A DNA stretch of 64,000 nucleotides from an uncultured Flavobacteriaceae bacterium (GCA_947494825.1 CANLWN010000002.1:372001-436000), one strand, 5' to 3'. Shown: positions 1 to 9,013, numbered from the stretch's first letter. Notes: generated by a model from the sequence alone, not told the origin. A program made the numbers and translations.

Positions 1-674
1 TGACATACTTCCTTTAGACTTCCCCCTTGTGCCCCAATACCCGGCACCAATAAAAAGCTTTCGGGTACAATTTGCCTAATCTCGGACAAATAGGATGCCT
101 TGGTTGCACCTACCACGTACATAAGGCGTTCGGCGGCATGGCTATAGGTCTTGGAGGTCTCCAGAACTTCCTTGTACAGCTCCCTACCGTTGCTATTTTT
201 TGTTTGAAAATCAAAAGCTCCGACATTGGACGTCAATGCCAAGAGAATGGTATGCTTATCTTCAAAGGCCAAAAATGGCTCCACGGAGTCCTTGCCCATA
301 TAGGGCGCGATGGTCAAGGCATCAAAATCCAGATTCCCAAAAAAAGCCTGGGCATACCTTGTGGATGTATTGCCAATGTCCCCGCGTTTGGCGTCGGCAA
401 TGGTAAATATTCCGGGATGGTTTGTATTCAAATAGGCCATGGTCTTCTCCAGGGCCTTCCAGCCCTTAAGTCCGTAAGCCTCGTAAAAGGCAATGTTGGG
501 CTTATAGGCAACACACAGCTCATGTGTGGCGTCGATAATGGCTTTGTTAAAAGCAAATAGGGGATCCTCTTCGTCCAAGAGGTGTTCCGGCACCTTGTCC
601 AGGTCGGTATCCAAACCAATACAGAGAAAGGACTTTTTTTTCCGGATCTGTGCTGTTAAAAACTGGGTGGTCAT
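1..674 (-). CDS. pyrF: Orotidine 5'-phosphate decarboxylase, 3' part cut by window edge
   Basis: Decarboxylates OMP to UMP, the last step of de novo pyrimidine synthesis, in the cytoplasm. The minus-strand reading frame opens with ATG at 674 ([16 protein letters not shown]) and runs off the window edge after about 224 codons, so the C-terminus is missing. It carries the [11 protein letters not shown] motif with the Asp/Lys catalytic pair, and the early segment [13 protein letters not shown]. Both are typical of the longer type 2 PyrF (about 270 residues). It lies 29 bases downstream of prfA on the same strand and is probably co-transcribed with it. Identity is secure from the motif; only the missing end is unknown. 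Confidence 0.93.
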   Translation of the reverse strand, partial: MTTQFLTAQIRKKKSFLCIGLDTDLDKVPEHLLDEEDPLFAFNKAIIDATHELCVAYKPNIAFYEAYGLKGWKALEKTMAYLNTNHPGIFTIADAKRGDIGNTSTRYAQAFFGNLDFDALTIAPYMGKDSVEPFLAFEDKHTILLALTSNVGAFDFQTKNSNGRELYKEVLETSKTYSHAAERLMYVVGATKASYLSEIRQIVPESFLLVPGIGAQGGSLKEVC

Positions 675-703
675 TTTGTCTTCCTGCTAAGTGGTCTGAG
701 TCA

Positions 704-1780
704 TCAAAAAATTTCCGAGGCCTCCTTTAGTTTTTCGGTATTTTCTACAAGCATGAGCTCATCGATAATCTTTTGAATATCCCCGTTAACAATGTTGGTC
801 AGATCATAAAGGGTAAGTCCTATTCGATGGTCCGTAACCCTGCCCTGTGGGTAGTTGTAGGTTCTAATTTTTGCCGAACGATCGCCACTGCTTACTTGGG
901 AGTTTCGTTTGGCGGCATCCTCTTCCTGTTTTTTTGCCAGTTCCTGATCATAGAGCCGCGATCGCAATACCTTAAAGGCCTTTTCCTTATTTTTATGTTG
1001 CGACTTTTGGTCTTGGCACTGCGCTACCAAACCTGTGGGGACATGGGTAAGACGTACCGCTGAATAGGTCGTGTTTACCGACTGCCCGCCAGGACCTGAG
1101 GAACAGAAAAAATCTATCCGCACATCCTTGGGATCTATCTGCACGTCAAAATCTTCGGCTTCGGGAAGCACCATGACCGTTGCTGCGCTGGTATGTACCC
1201 TACCCTGTGTCTCGGTCTGTGGTACGCGCTGCACCCGATGTACTCCGGCCTCAAATTTTAAGGTACCGTACACGTCCTCCCCGCTTACCTCGAACTGTAT
1301 TTCCTTAAATCCACCACTGGTACCCTCGCTAAGATCGATCACATTCGTTTTCCATCCTTTGGACTCACAATATTTGGTATACATGCGGAACAGATCGCCG
1401 GCAAAAATGCTGGCCTCGTCTCCCCCTGTGCCCGCGCGTATCTCTACCACCACGTTCTTGGCGTCCTCAGGATCTTTGGGAATCAGTAAAAATTTTATTT
1501 CCTCTTCCAGAACGGGCAAGGCCGCTTTGGCCTCTTCCAATTGCATTTTGGCCATTTCCAACATCTCGGCATCGCTTCCGTCCGAAATTATTTCCTCTGC
1601 CTCGCTAATATTATCCGTCAGCTCCACGTATTGTGTACGTTTGTCCACAAGGATCTTGAGATCCTTATATTCCTTGTTCAACTGTACATAGCGTTTCTGG
1701 TCCGATATGATATCGGGTTGGATAATGAGGTCCGACACCTCATCGAAACGTTGTTTTACAATGTTTAATTTATCTAACAT
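704..1780 (-). CDS. prfA: Peptide chain release factor 1
   Basis: Recognises UAA/UAG stop codons on the ribosome and triggers peptidyl-tRNA hydrolysis. The 358 residues match the usual RF1 length. The peptidyl-transferase motif GGQ lies at residues 231-233 in [12 protein letters not shown]. The stop-codon reading loop lies at 187-189 and reads P-Q-T, where E. coli RF1 has P-A-T; this fits the PxT pattern of RF1 rather than the SPF of RF2. The N-terminal helical domain (residues 1-100) and the [12 protein letters not shown] segment are also typical. It is followed by pyrF on the same strand, and ATG at 1780 is the natural start. Confidence 0.97.
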   Translation of the reverse strand: MLDKLNIVKQRFDEVSDLIIQPDIISDQKRYVQLNKEYKDLKILVDKRTQYVELTDNISEAEEIISDGSDAEMLEMAKMQLEEAKAALPVLEEEIKFLLIPKDPEDAKNVVVEIRAGTGGDEASIFAGDLFRMYTKYCESKGWKTNVIDLSEGTSGGFKEIQFEVSGEDVYGTLKFEAGVHRVQRVPQTETQGRVHTSAATVMVLPEAEDFDVQIDPKDVRIDFFCSSGPGGQSVNTTYSAVRLTHVPTGLVAQCQDQKSQHKNKEKAFKVLRSRLYDQELAKKQEEDAAKRNSQVSSGDRSAKIRTYNYPQGRVTDHRIGLTLYDLTNIVNGDIQKIIDELMLVENTEKLKEASEIF

Positions 1781-1896
1781 ATGCGATCTACACTTGGATT
1801 GCGAATTTACGATTTTTTTATAGCTTCAAGCAGATCCGAACCGCCTAAGAAAAACCCTTGGTTTTGTGCGTCCGATCTTACGGGGTCGGGAAGATG

Positions 1897-3198
1897 TTAA
1901 TTTCCTACAAAAGTAGTGCCCAGGGTAACAATAAAAGCACTTAGCCCATCGCTACGGTCGTATTGGTTTACCCGAAGATCGATAGTTTTGAGCCCAAAAG
2001 AGAAAAGTTTGGTGTTGGCAAAAATATCCTTGTATCGGATACCCATACCGTATTGATTGGCATCGTAGGCAGACAGGTCGTAGTCCGAGGTATAAAATTC
2101 CAGGGTGGATACAGCCCCTTCCTTACTGAAGAAGTAATCGGCAGCGGTCTGCGTATAATACCGATAACTGGGGTACAGTGTAAACTTATCACTTAATTTT
2201 ATGGGTGCTTCCAAACTGGCGGTATGCCCGTGTATCCCCCAATTGTCCATATAATATCTGTAATACCCCCGTAGGACCACTACATCGTTCAAATAATAGT
2301 TCAATCGGCCCCCAATGGGCAACTTAAAGCGGCTATCGGGAAGACGTTCCACATCATCCGCCAACTGGAAGTCGTCTATAAAGAAATCTTCCACATCACC
2401 AAAATAAACCCGTTGAAAGGGCGTGCTCAACAAACCGTTCTGGGATACAATATCCGCAAACAAAGCACCCTGCCACCGTTTCCCCAAAATTTGGGAAAAA
2501 CTAAGGGATATGCTGTAGGAATTACGTGTTTCATCCTGAAATTCAGTGAATTGTGGATTATACGTTCCATTGCCGGTAATTCGGTCATCAAAAAAAACAC
2601 CCCTTAACTCTATCGGATACTGCGAATTCCATTTGTCCAGATATACTTGGGCACTTATCCCGAGCTCGGTGTTTCTTTCATTGAACAAGCGCGTATACCC
2701 CGCACCAAAACCTATGGAGAAGTAGTCATATTCGTTGGAGACGTAGGCGTTGGCTGTCCACAAGGTGTTGCGGTCCGAAGAACTGTGCTGATACGAAGGT
2801 TTAAAATAGGCCAGTTGATCCTTCCTGGATGCCCCCGAAGAGGCGATGAACGGACTTACTGGGTCGTTGGCATTGCCATCCAGTGGGTTTACATTGCTTG
2901 ATGAGGCCGAGGTATAGGCAGATATGCCCACATCTACGGTAAGCACGTCATTTGCATTCATGGGTACTTTTACAACGATGCTCGAGGTTGCATCCGTAAG
3001 TTCTTCGGTACCTTCTCCCCCGGTTACGGCCGCATTCTGCCCGTCCTGATCATAATAGCTGAACAACAGATCAATTTCCGCAGCTTCAAGGACTCTAGTG
3101 GTATAGGTCTGCTGGCCCGCCTGAGAGAAACCCAGGTAAGAAATGAACAGCAGGACGCCCAGGGGTAATTTCCCTTTTACGTGCTTAATTACAGCCAC
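1897..3198 (-). CDS. DUF3570 family envelope protein, probable outer-membrane barrel
   Basis: Last gene of a five-gene minus-strand cassette. I choose the GTG at 3198, which overlaps the end of the DUF4266 gene and gives a signal peptide (KLPLGVLLFISYLGFSQA). ATG at 3222 is an alternative start and would add eight residues. The mature protein is rich in alternating polar/aromatic strands and Tyr/Asn, as in Bacteroidota outer-membrane barrels. The family has no assigned function that I know of. Near the N-terminus, at residues 121-124 from the GTG (bases 2827-2838), it has S-G-A-S. This resembles the [S/T]GA[S/T] site to which ApbE attaches FMN in NqrC and RnfG, and an apbE gene is two genes upstream. 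Flavinylation is inference. Family assignment is from memory of the sequence style and of the DUF4266/ApbE neighbourhood. Confidence 0.8.
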   Translation of the reverse strand: MAVIKHVKGKLPLGVLLFISYLGFSQAGQQTYTTRVLEAAEIDLLFSYYDQDGQNAAVTGGEGTEELTDATSSIVVKVPMNANDVLTVDVGISAYTSASSSNVNPLDGNANDPVSPFIASSGASRKDQLAYFKPSYQHSSSDRNTLWTANAYVSNEYDYFSIGFGAGYTRLFNERNTELGISAQVYLDKWNSQYPIELRGVFFDDRITGNGTYNPQFTEFQDETRNSYSISLSFSQILGKRWQGALFADIVSQNGLLSTPFQRVYFGDVEDFFIDDFQLADDVERLPDSRFKLPIGGRLNYYLNDVVVLRGYYRYYMDNWGIHGHTASLEAPIKLSDKFTLYPSYRYYTQTAADYFFSKEGAVSTLEFYTSDYDLSAYDANQYGMGIRYKDIFANTKLFSFGLKTIDLRVNQYDRSDGLSAFIVTLGTTFVGN

Positions 3199-3394
3199 AA
3201 CCACCCCCTGTTTTTCCTCCATTGGCTCCCGAAGCCGCTTCCCGGTAGATTTGAAAATTGGTTTCAAATCGTTCTGTGCCTTTGGCGGAAAGCAACATCT
3301 CGTCATCGTTAATATACACCTTCTCGTATTCTTTGACCACAACGCAGGAGGTGCAAAAAACGGCAAGGACCAATAGCAATACCAATTTCTTCAT
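3185..3394 (-). CDS. DUF4266 small lipoprotein with Gly/Cys-rich tail
   Basis: A 69-residue lipoprotein: MKKLVLLLVLAVFCTSC, with lipobox Cys17, then a short polar domain (KEYEKVYINDDEM) and a C-terminal tail ending GGGCGCN. The ATG at 3394 fits the signal peptide; an upstream in-frame ATG at 3433 would overlap apbE and bury the signal. The gene starts 10 bases after apbE ends and overlaps the DUF3570 start. The CGC tail and the DUF4266-DUF3570-ApbE association are known from other bacteria, but the role is unknown. Two closely spaced cysteines next to a thioredoxin-like gene suggest a redox-active or metal-binding tail, which is inference. Confidence 0.8.
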   Translation of the reverse strand: MKKLVLLLVLAVFCTSCVVVKEYEKVYINDDEMLLSAKGTERFETNFQIYREAASGANGGKTGGGCGCN

Positions 3395-3404
3395 CCTTTT
3401 AAAA

Positions 3405-4397
3405 TTACTGATTATTATCGAACAGGATACCATTGCTTTTATGAATTTTATTTGCGCTGTCCACGATAATCACTTCGGTACCCCTAAGCTGATTGATAAG
3501 GGCCATACCTGCATCCCTTCCCATGATAAATACCGAGGTGGCCAGGGCATCACATAGTTCCGCGCTTTTGGAAAAAATGGAAACGCTGTTGATTCCTTTT
3601 GAGGGATAGCCTGTCCTGGGGTCGATGATATGCGAATATTTCTGTCCCCTAAAGGTCACGTATTTTTCATAGTTCCCGGAGGTGGCCACCGAGGATTCCA
3701 CGACGGGGAGCCACGAAAATATCTTATCCTTGCTCAAGGGATTGGCAATACCGATAAGCCACTTTTCCCCACTGGCCTTGGTGCCCCATGTGGTAAGATC
3801 TCCGGAAGCATTGATAATTCCTGCCCGTACCTTTTTGGAAACCAAAAGTTGTTTGGCCCTATCGGCCGCATACCCTTTCCCAATGGCCCCAAAACCTATT
3901 TTCATGCCTTTTTGCCTCAGAAAGACCGTATGTTCATCTGCATCGAGGATAATTTTTTTATGCCCTATCTTGGCGATGGATCTTTTGATCTCGGTCTCCG
4001 TTGGCGGGTATTTCATGGTCCCATCGAACTTCCAAACATTGTCCATAGAGGCATAGGATATATCAAAAGCACCATCGGTAATTTCCGAAATTTGTTTGGA
4101 ACGTTCAATGAGCTTGAAGAGTTCCACACTTACCTTTACCGGTTTTATACCGGCATTTTTGTTGATTGAGGAAGTTTCGGATTCCGCATCCCAAGAAGAT
4201 ATCATTTTTTCTATGCGGGTGATTTCCGCGGCGGCCTCTTCGATGTTGATATAGCCAATTTCCTCATTGGGCGCTACCACTGTAATCTCGAACCTGCTTC
4301 CCATCAGCTTCATGCTCCGATGAACGGTAACATAATTTTCTTGACCAAAACATATAAGGGCAAGAAAAAAAAAGCATAGGGAAAGGTTCAATCTCAC
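3405..4397 (-). CDS. apbE: FAD:protein FMN transferase (ApbE family), secreted
   Basis: Transfers FMN from FAD onto Thr/Ser of extracytoplasmic proteins in a Mg-dependent reaction. The 330 residues begin with a signal peptide (LSLCFFFLALICFGQ), so it acts in the periplasm. Family motifs follow in order: TDGAFDISYASMDNVWKF, GFGAIGKGYAADRA, INASGDLTTWG, SSVATSGNYEKY, HIIDPRTGYP and ELCDALATSVFIMG, whose Asp is a metal ligand in the family. Its start overlaps the thioredoxin-like gene by four bases. Its likely substrate is a neighbouring envelope protein (see DUF3570, SGAS) or an Nqr/Rnf subunit elsewhere in the genome; the sequence does not decide between them. Confidence 0.93.
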   Translation of the reverse strand: MRLNLSLCFFFLALICFGQENYVTVHRSMKLMGSRFEITVVAPNEEIGYINIEEAAAEITRIEKMISSWDAESETSSINKNAGIKPVKVSVELFKLIERSKQISEITDGAFDISYASMDNVWKFDGTMKYPPTETEIKRSIAKIGHKKIILDADEHTVFLRQKGMKIGFGAIGKGYAADRAKQLLVSKKVRAGIINASGDLTTWGTKASGEKWLIGIANPLSKDKIFSWLPVVESSVATSGNYEKYVTFRGQKYSHIIDPRTGYPSKGINSVSIFSKSAELCDALATSVFIMGRDAGMALINQLRGTEVIIVDSANKIHKSNGILFDNNQ

Positions 4398-4828
4398 TTT
4401 ATAAAGGAATTTAGAAGAGATAAATAGGCGTCTGGTGAGACTTTTTCATATCCGGTCTTGCCCAAGACCTCTTCCTGACCGTTGAGGACCAGAACCAAGG
4501 GGAAATGTCCCTTTGGGTTATAACGCTCGGCCAGTTGTTTGTTGGCATTTATCTTCTCTTCAGGCAGTTTGTTCGTTTTCTTTCTTGGAAAATCTGCATT
4601 GTAGAGAATATAGTGCTGCGAGGCGTAGGCCTTAAAGGCTTCCGATTGCCAAATATTCCGATCAAGTCGTTTGCACGGGCCACACCAATCCGAACCTGAA
4701 AAGACCAGCACCAAGGGCTTGCTCTCTTGCTTTGAAGCCAAAAGTGCCTCGGCGTAGTTTCCTTTCCAGTCCTGTCCCAAAAGACAGCACGAAAACAAAA
4801 GGGCGGTAATTAGAATACTATGTTTCAT
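4394..4828 (-). CDS. Periplasmic thioredoxin-like protein (WCGPCK)
   Basis: A 144-residue protein with a signal peptide (ILITALLFSCCLLGQ) and a thioredoxin fold. The active site WCGPCK has Cys49 and Cys52, preceded by PLVLVFSGSD as in the thioredoxin_7/DUF255-like group of Bacteroidota. A cis-Pro region is seen in HFPLVLVLNGQEEVLGK. It should reduce or shuffle disulfides in the periplasm. It is translationally coupled to apbE (four-base overlap) and lies 35 bases after the Rieske gene. The cysteine-ended DUF4266 lipoprotein two genes downstream is a plausible partner, but this is inference. Confidence 0.85.
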   Translation of the reverse strand: MKHSILITALLFSCCLLGQDWKGNYAEALLASKQESKPLVLVFSGSDWCGPCKRLDRNIWQSEAFKAYASQHYILYNADFPRKKTNKLPEEKINANKQLAERYNPKGHFPLVLVLNGQEEVLGKTGYEKVSPDAYLSLLNSFIK

Positions 4829-4863
4829 ATGAGTAGGTTATAAGTACTTCTATTGGGATGTGT

Positions 4864-5307
4864 CTATTCAAAAACACGTAAAATAGTACCGTTCAATTCA
4901 GTATTGAAGATTTTCAGCGGATTGGGAGTTACACTGTTCAACGGAGCTCCTTGCTGATCAAAGCGGGCACCATGGGTAGAGCATCGGTAAATACCACCGT
5001 TTTCCTCAAGAAAACGCACCTCTTCGGTCTGTTGATGGCTGCAAACCTGACTGGCCGCTACAAACTGACCCTCTAAGTTCTTAACGACCACCACAAAGTC
5101 CTTCAGAATAAAATCGCCGTTGTTCTGCAGTCCAGCACCTTCGGAGGTGTTCAGATCGATCGTAAAATCAACTCCGGTGGGTATAGGTTTCATATCTTCC
5201 GGTGCCACATCATCGCTTCCACTGCTGGAGCATCCGTGAAGGCAAGGGAAAACTACGGCAAAAGCCGCTCCCGCGCCCAAGTTTTTTAAAAACGTTTTTC
5301 TTTCCAT
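4864..5307 (-). CDS. Rieske [2Fe-2S] lipoprotein
   Basis: A 147-residue envelope protein carrying a Rieske cluster site: C89-x-H91 (VCSHQQ) and C109-xx-H112 (YRCSTHGARFD), the classical two-Cys/two-His ligand set. The N-terminus MERKTFLKNLGAGAAFAVVF resembles a Tat-like signal, but with only one Arg in the RK pair, and is followed by lipobox-like LHGC with Cys26 and a Ser/Gly/Asp linker. It should be a one-electron carrier on the periplasmic side of a membrane. It heads the Rieske/thioredoxin/ApbE/DUF4266/DUF3570 cassette, all on the minus strand with short gaps or overlaps. Its electron partners are not in the window. Confidence 0.88.
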   Translation of the reverse strand: MERKTFLKNLGAGAAFAVVFPCLHGCSSSGSDDVAPEDMKPIPTGVDFTIDLNTSEGAGLQNNGDFILKDFVVVVKNLEGQFVAASQVCSHQQTEEVRFLEENGGIYRCSTHGARFDQQGAPLNSVTPNPLKIFNTELNGTILRVFE

Positions 5308-5361
5308 AGCATAAGGGGCTTAATTATTAAAACAACGTAGGAATTGGGGGATTCGTATACC

Positions 5362-6540
5362 TTAATATACAAAGGTGCCATATTCACTTTGTATCGTGAG
5401 CTTTTTGTGTGGATTTTGTACCACTTTGCCCACTACTTTGGCGGCCACACCAAAACTTTCCGAGATAGCGATCAAATCTTCCGCAATGGCCTCGTTTACA
5501 TATAATTCCATCCGGTGACCGCAGTTAAAAACCTGGTACATTTCCTTCCATTCGGTACCGGATTGCTCCTGTATTAAACGAAACAGCGGAGGCATCGGGA
5601 ACATATTGTCCTTAATGATATGCAATTGGTCTATAAAATGGAGGATTTTGGTCTGAGCGCCACCACTGCAATGTATCATTCCGTGAATGGTTTCGGCCGT
5701 GTATTCCGAAAGGATCTTTTTAATGATCGGAGCGTAGGTCCTTGTGGGCGATAGTACCAATTTACCTGCATCAAGGGGAGCTTCGGGTACTTTGTCTGTC
5801 AATTTCTTGTTTCCTGAATAAACCAGGGCCTCGGGCACCGCGGCATCATAGCTTTCGGGGTATTTTTTTGCCAAGTACTTGGCAAACACGTCGTGCCGGG
5901 CAGAAGTGAGTCCGTTACTGCCCATCCCGCCATTGTACTCCTTTTCATAGGAGGCCTGGCCAAAGGAAGCAAGACCAACGATCACATCGCCCGTCTGTAT
6001 GTTGGAATTGTCTATGACATCGGCCCTTTTCATGCGTGCGGTAACCGTTGAATCTACGATGATGGTACGTACCAGATCGCCCACATCTGCCGTCTCCCCA
6101 CCTGTGGAGTGTATGGTAATGCCGTGAGCGGACAAATCCGAAATGAGCTCTTCGGTACCTTGTATTATGGCTGCTATGACCGCTCCGGGTATCAAATTTT
6201 TATTTCGACCAATGGTGGAGGACAACATGATGTGATCTGTGGCCCCCACGCAGAGCAGATCGTCCACATTCATGATCAGGGCATCCTGGGCGATGCCCTT
6301 CCAAACCGAAATATCCCCGGTTTCCTTCCAATACATATAGGCCAAGGAAGATTTGGTTCCGGCACCATCGGCATGCATAATCAGACAGTAAGCATCATCG
6401 TTGGTGAGATAATCAGGTACCACTTTACAAAAGGCCTTTGGAAAAAGACCCTTGTCAATATTTTCTATGGCCTTGTGCACCTCTTCTTTGGAGGCCGAAA
6501 CCCCTCTTAAATCATATCTTTTACTATTGGACGAACCCAT
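5362..6540 (-). CDS. purM: Phosphoribosylformylglycinamidine cyclo-ligase (AIR synthase), Bacteroidota form
   Basis: Cyclises FGAM to AIR with ATP in purine synthesis. From ATG 6540 the protein has 392 residues, beginning MGSSNSKRYDLRGVSASKEE. The further upstream ATG at 6588 adds a 16-residue extension that lies in a terminator hairpin, so I reject it. Family segments include HADGAGTKSSLAYMYW (substrate/ATP region), MNVDDLLCVGA (metal-binding Asp pair), STGGETADVGD and the late HGMIHCSGGAQTKIL. The Bacteroidota enzyme is longer than the roughly 345 residues of E. coli PurM. It stands upstream of the envelope redox cassette on the same strand. Confidence 0.9.
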   Translation of the reverse strand: MGSSNSKRYDLRGVSASKEEVHKAIENIDKGLFPKAFCKVVPDYLTNDDAYCLIMHADGAGTKSSLAYMYWKETGDISVWKGIAQDALIMNVDDLLCVGATDHIMLSSTIGRNKNLIPGAVIAAIIQGTEELISDLSAHGITIHSTGGETADVGDLVRTIIVDSTVTARMKRADVIDNSNIQTGDVIVGLASFGQASYEKEYNGGMGSNGLTSARHDVFAKYLAKKYPESYDAAVPEALVYSGNKKLTDKVPEAPLDAGKLVLSPTRTYAPIIKKILSEYTAETIHGMIHCSGGAQTKILHFIDQLHIIKDNMFPMPPLFRLIQEQSGTEWKEMYQVFNCGHRMELYVNEAIAEDLIAISESFGVAAKVVGKVVQNPHKKLTIQSEYGTFVY

Positions 6541-6573
6541 CTTATGCAGTTTGGGGCAAAAATAGGGCAATCC

Positions 6574-6604
6574 ATAAAAAAAGCCCACAAAATGTAGGCT
6601 TTTA
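6574..6604 (-). terminator. Rho-independent terminator after GSIII gene
   Basis: On the minus strand, about 55 bases past the stop of the type III glutamine synthetase gene, AAAGCCTACA and TGTGGGCTTT form a 10-bp stem (one G-U pair) with a very small loop. A run of seven T follows, between this point and the purM start. Confidence 0.75.
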
Positions 6605-6657
6605 AATTAAGGTCGCAAAAGGCCACGGGTCTGGTACCTGGCCTGGGCGTTAACCCA

Positions 6658-8844
6658 TCACTTTATGAACAGGAGTTCCCGGTATTTGGTGAGGGGCCAT
6701 ATTTGATTGTCCACCAACTGCTCCAATTTATCGCAATGGTATCGAATCTCGTCAAAGTAGGGCCTTACATTATCGCAATAGGCCCTTGCCTTTTTATCGA
6801 TATTCGTAATGGTATTGGCACTTTTTCTGGCATCGGTCATAGCATCCACCTTTTTCTTTACTTCAGCAATATGTTCGGCTATTTGTTCTATAATGGTTAG
6901 CTGCCCGTCGGACAGCTTCTTGTGGGCCGCTCCAAAAATCTCCTTAAGTCCGGTCACGTTGTCAATCAGCTTGTTCTGATAGGCAATTGAAGATGGTAGG
7001 ATGTGGTTGTTGACGATTTCGTTGAACACACGTCCTTCTATCTGTATATGAAAGATATAGGCTTCCAACTCTACCTCTTGTCTAGCCTTAACTTCCACCT
7101 CGCTCATGACATCCATGGATTTAAAGAGTTCCAAGCTCGCTTTAGAGGTAAGTACCTGCAGGGCTTCAGGTGTATTTTTATTATTGCTCAACTTTCTTCT
7201 TTTAGCTTCCTTTTCCCACTCAGTGCTATACCCGTCCCCATCAAAACGAATCCGCTTGGAGGTTTTTATGTACTCTCTAAGTACGTTAAAGACCGCTTCG
7301 TCCTTTTTCAGGTTTTTCTTGTCCATAAGGATATCCACCTCCTTTTTGAAGGCAATCAATTGTTTGGCCATGATCGCATTTAGGATGGTCATGGGTTTGG
7401 CACAATTCGTTTTAGACCCCACGCCCCGCATTTCGAACTTGTTGCCGGTAAAGGCGAAGGGCGAGGTGCGGTTCCGATCGGTATTGTCCAAAAGGATCTC
7501 CGGAATCTTGCCCACTACGTTCAGTTTCAATTCCGTCTTTTCCTGGGGCGATAATTTTCCTTGGGACACCCCCTCCAGTTCATCCAAGACATCACTTAGT
7601 TGGGCGCCGATAAAAATGGACAAAATAGCGGGCGGTGCTTCATTGGCTCCTAACCTGTGGTCATTGCTGGCCGAGGCAATGGAGGACCTCAACAATTCCT
7701 CATACGTATCCACCGCCTTGATCGTGTTTACGAAAAAGGTGAGAAATTGTAGATTCTTCATTGGGGTGGAACCCGGACTTAGCAGATTGACCCCGGTATC
7801 CGTAGCCAACGACCAATTGTTGTGCTTCCCGGAACCGTTAATGCCCGCAAAGGGCTTTTCATGAAAAAGCACCTTAAAACTGTGCTTGTCGGCCACTTTT
7901 TCCATGACATCCATCAGCAATAGGTTATGGTCTACCGCCAAGTTGGCCTCTTCAAAAACAGGTGCCAATTCAAACTGATTGGGAGCCACTTCATTGTGCC
8001 TGGTCTTTACCGGAATGCCCAATTTTGTGCATTCCTGTTCCAAATCGCTCATAAATCGTATCACCCGGTTTGGTATGACCCCAAAATAGTGATCATCCAG
8101 CTGTTGCCCCTTAGCGGCCGAATGGCCGCTAAGGGTACGGCCGGTCATAATGATATCGGGGCGGGAATGGGCCAGGGCCTTGTCTACCAAGAAATATTCC
8201 TGTTCCCAGCCCAAGGTGGCATTTACTTTTGTAACGTTTTTGTCAAAATATTTGGCAACGGCCGTTGCGGCTTCATCAACCGCGTGCAGTGCCCTAAGCA
8301 GTGGTGCCTTATTGTCCAGGGCCTCTCCCGTATAGGATACAAAAATCGTGGGAATACAGAGGGTTGTCCCGTAGATAAATGCAGGGGAGGTCGGGTCCCA
8401 GGCGGTATAACCCCTGGCTTCAAAAGTGTTCCGGATGCCGCCACTGGGAAAACTGGAGGCATCGGGTTCTTGTTGTACCAATTGGCCACCACCAAACTTT
8501 TCCATCCCCTTGCCGTTGGGCAATAGGTCAAAAAAAGCATCGTGTTTTTCGGCCGTTGCTCCGGTAAGGGGCTGAAACCAATGTGTATAATGCGTAGCTC
8601 CCATAGAAATGGCCCATGTCTTCATGGCCTCGGCCACCTGGTCCGCAATTTTTCGATCGATCTTGGAGCCGGAAAAAATGGCCGCTTTAACGCTGCTATG
8701 TGCTTCCTTGGTAAGGTACTGCAGCATCCGTTCTTCGTTGAATACGTTTTGTCCAAAAAGTTCCGAACGTCTTCCTTTTTCCTCAATGTTTATACGATTT
8801 CTCTTATGGCTTTCCGCGATAGCGTCAAATCTGGTTCTAGACAT
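6658..8844 (-). CDS. glnN: Glutamine synthetase type III
   Basis: ATP-dependent amidation of glutamate to glutamine in the cytoplasm. The 728 residues match the GSIII family (about 700-730), which is unrelated in length to GSI (about 470) and GSII (about 340). Family landmarks include KFGGGQLVQQEPDASSFP, ARGYTAWDPTSPAF, WEQEYFLVDK (metal-binding Glu), ETRHNEVAPNQFELAP-type text at KTRHNEVAPNQFE, the NGSGKHNNWS nucleotide/Glu site and the NDHRLGANEAPPA stretch. The C-terminal 150 residues are helical and charged. It is divergent from a GSII gene across a 211-base intergenic region, so nitrogen status may regulate both, and a terminator follows it. Confidence 0.96.
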   Translation of the reverse strand: MSRTRFDAIAESHKRNRINIEEKGRRSELFGQNVFNEERMLQYLTKEAHSSVKAAIFSGSKIDRKIADQVAEAMKTWAISMGATHYTHWFQPLTGATAEKHDAFFDLLPNGKGMEKFGGGQLVQQEPDASSFPSGGIRNTFEARGYTAWDPTSPAFIYGTTLCIPTIFVSYTGEALDNKAPLLRALHAVDEAATAVAKYFDKNVTKVNATLGWEQEYFLVDKALAHSRPDIIMTGRTLSGHSAAKGQQLDDHYFGVIPNRVIRFMSDLEQECTKLGIPVKTRHNEVAPNQFELAPVFEEANLAVDHNLLLMDVMEKVADKHSFKVLFHEKPFAGINGSGKHNNWSLATDTGVNLLSPGSTPMKNLQFLTFFVNTIKAVDTYEELLRSSIASASNDHRLGANEAPPAILSIFIGAQLSDVLDELEGVSQGKLSPQEKTELKLNVVGKIPEILLDNTDRNRTSPFAFTGNKFEMRGVGSKTNCAKPMTILNAIMAKQLIAFKKEVDILMDKKNLKKDEAVFNVLREYIKTSKRIRFDGDGYSTEWEKEAKRRKLSNNKNTPEALQVLTSKASLELFKSMDVMSEVEVKARQEVELEAYIFHIQIEGRVFNEIVNNHILPSSIAYQNKLIDNVTGLKEIFGAAHKKLSDGQLTIIEQIAEHIAEVKKKVDAMTDARKSANTITNIDKKARAYCDNVRPYFDEIRYHCDKLEQLVDNQIWPLTKYRELLFIK

Positions 8845-8866
8845 GTCAAATTTTCGTTTGTTCCGG

Positions 8867-8874
8867 CAAAACTA
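8867..8874 (-). promoter_or_regulatory. Candidate -7 promoter element for glnN
   Basis: On the minus strand TAGTTTTG fits the Bacteroidota -7 consensus TAnnTTTG and lies 22 bases before the GSIII start codon. The nearest TTTG upstream is about 27 bases away, longer than the usual 19-21, so the -33 element is doubtful. Confidence 0.3.
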
Positions 8875-9013
8875 AGAATTATCGATTTAATAATATATGA
8901 TCAAAAAAATAAATTTTTGACAAAATACCCTAAAAAAATTGGGGGTGTTGAAAAATAATTCCTTTTTCTTAATTAATTACCCATCAAAAATTAGGTTAAT
9001 TCCTGAAAAAACA

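Noticed and set aside
3199-3366. Long N-terminal extension of the DUF3570 frame upstream of 3198
   Set aside because: It would overlap almost the whole DUF4266 gene in another frame, and its text (MPFFAPPALWSKNTRR...) has no signal-peptide character.
6541-6588. Upstream ATG for purM
   Set aside because: The added 16 residues are encoded within the terminator hairpin region, and the protein from 6540 already starts like other Bacteroidota PurM.
7106-7864. Plus-strand frame of about 250 codons opposite the GSIII gene
   Set aside because: Antisense shadow of a conserved enzyme gene; no domain or start context.
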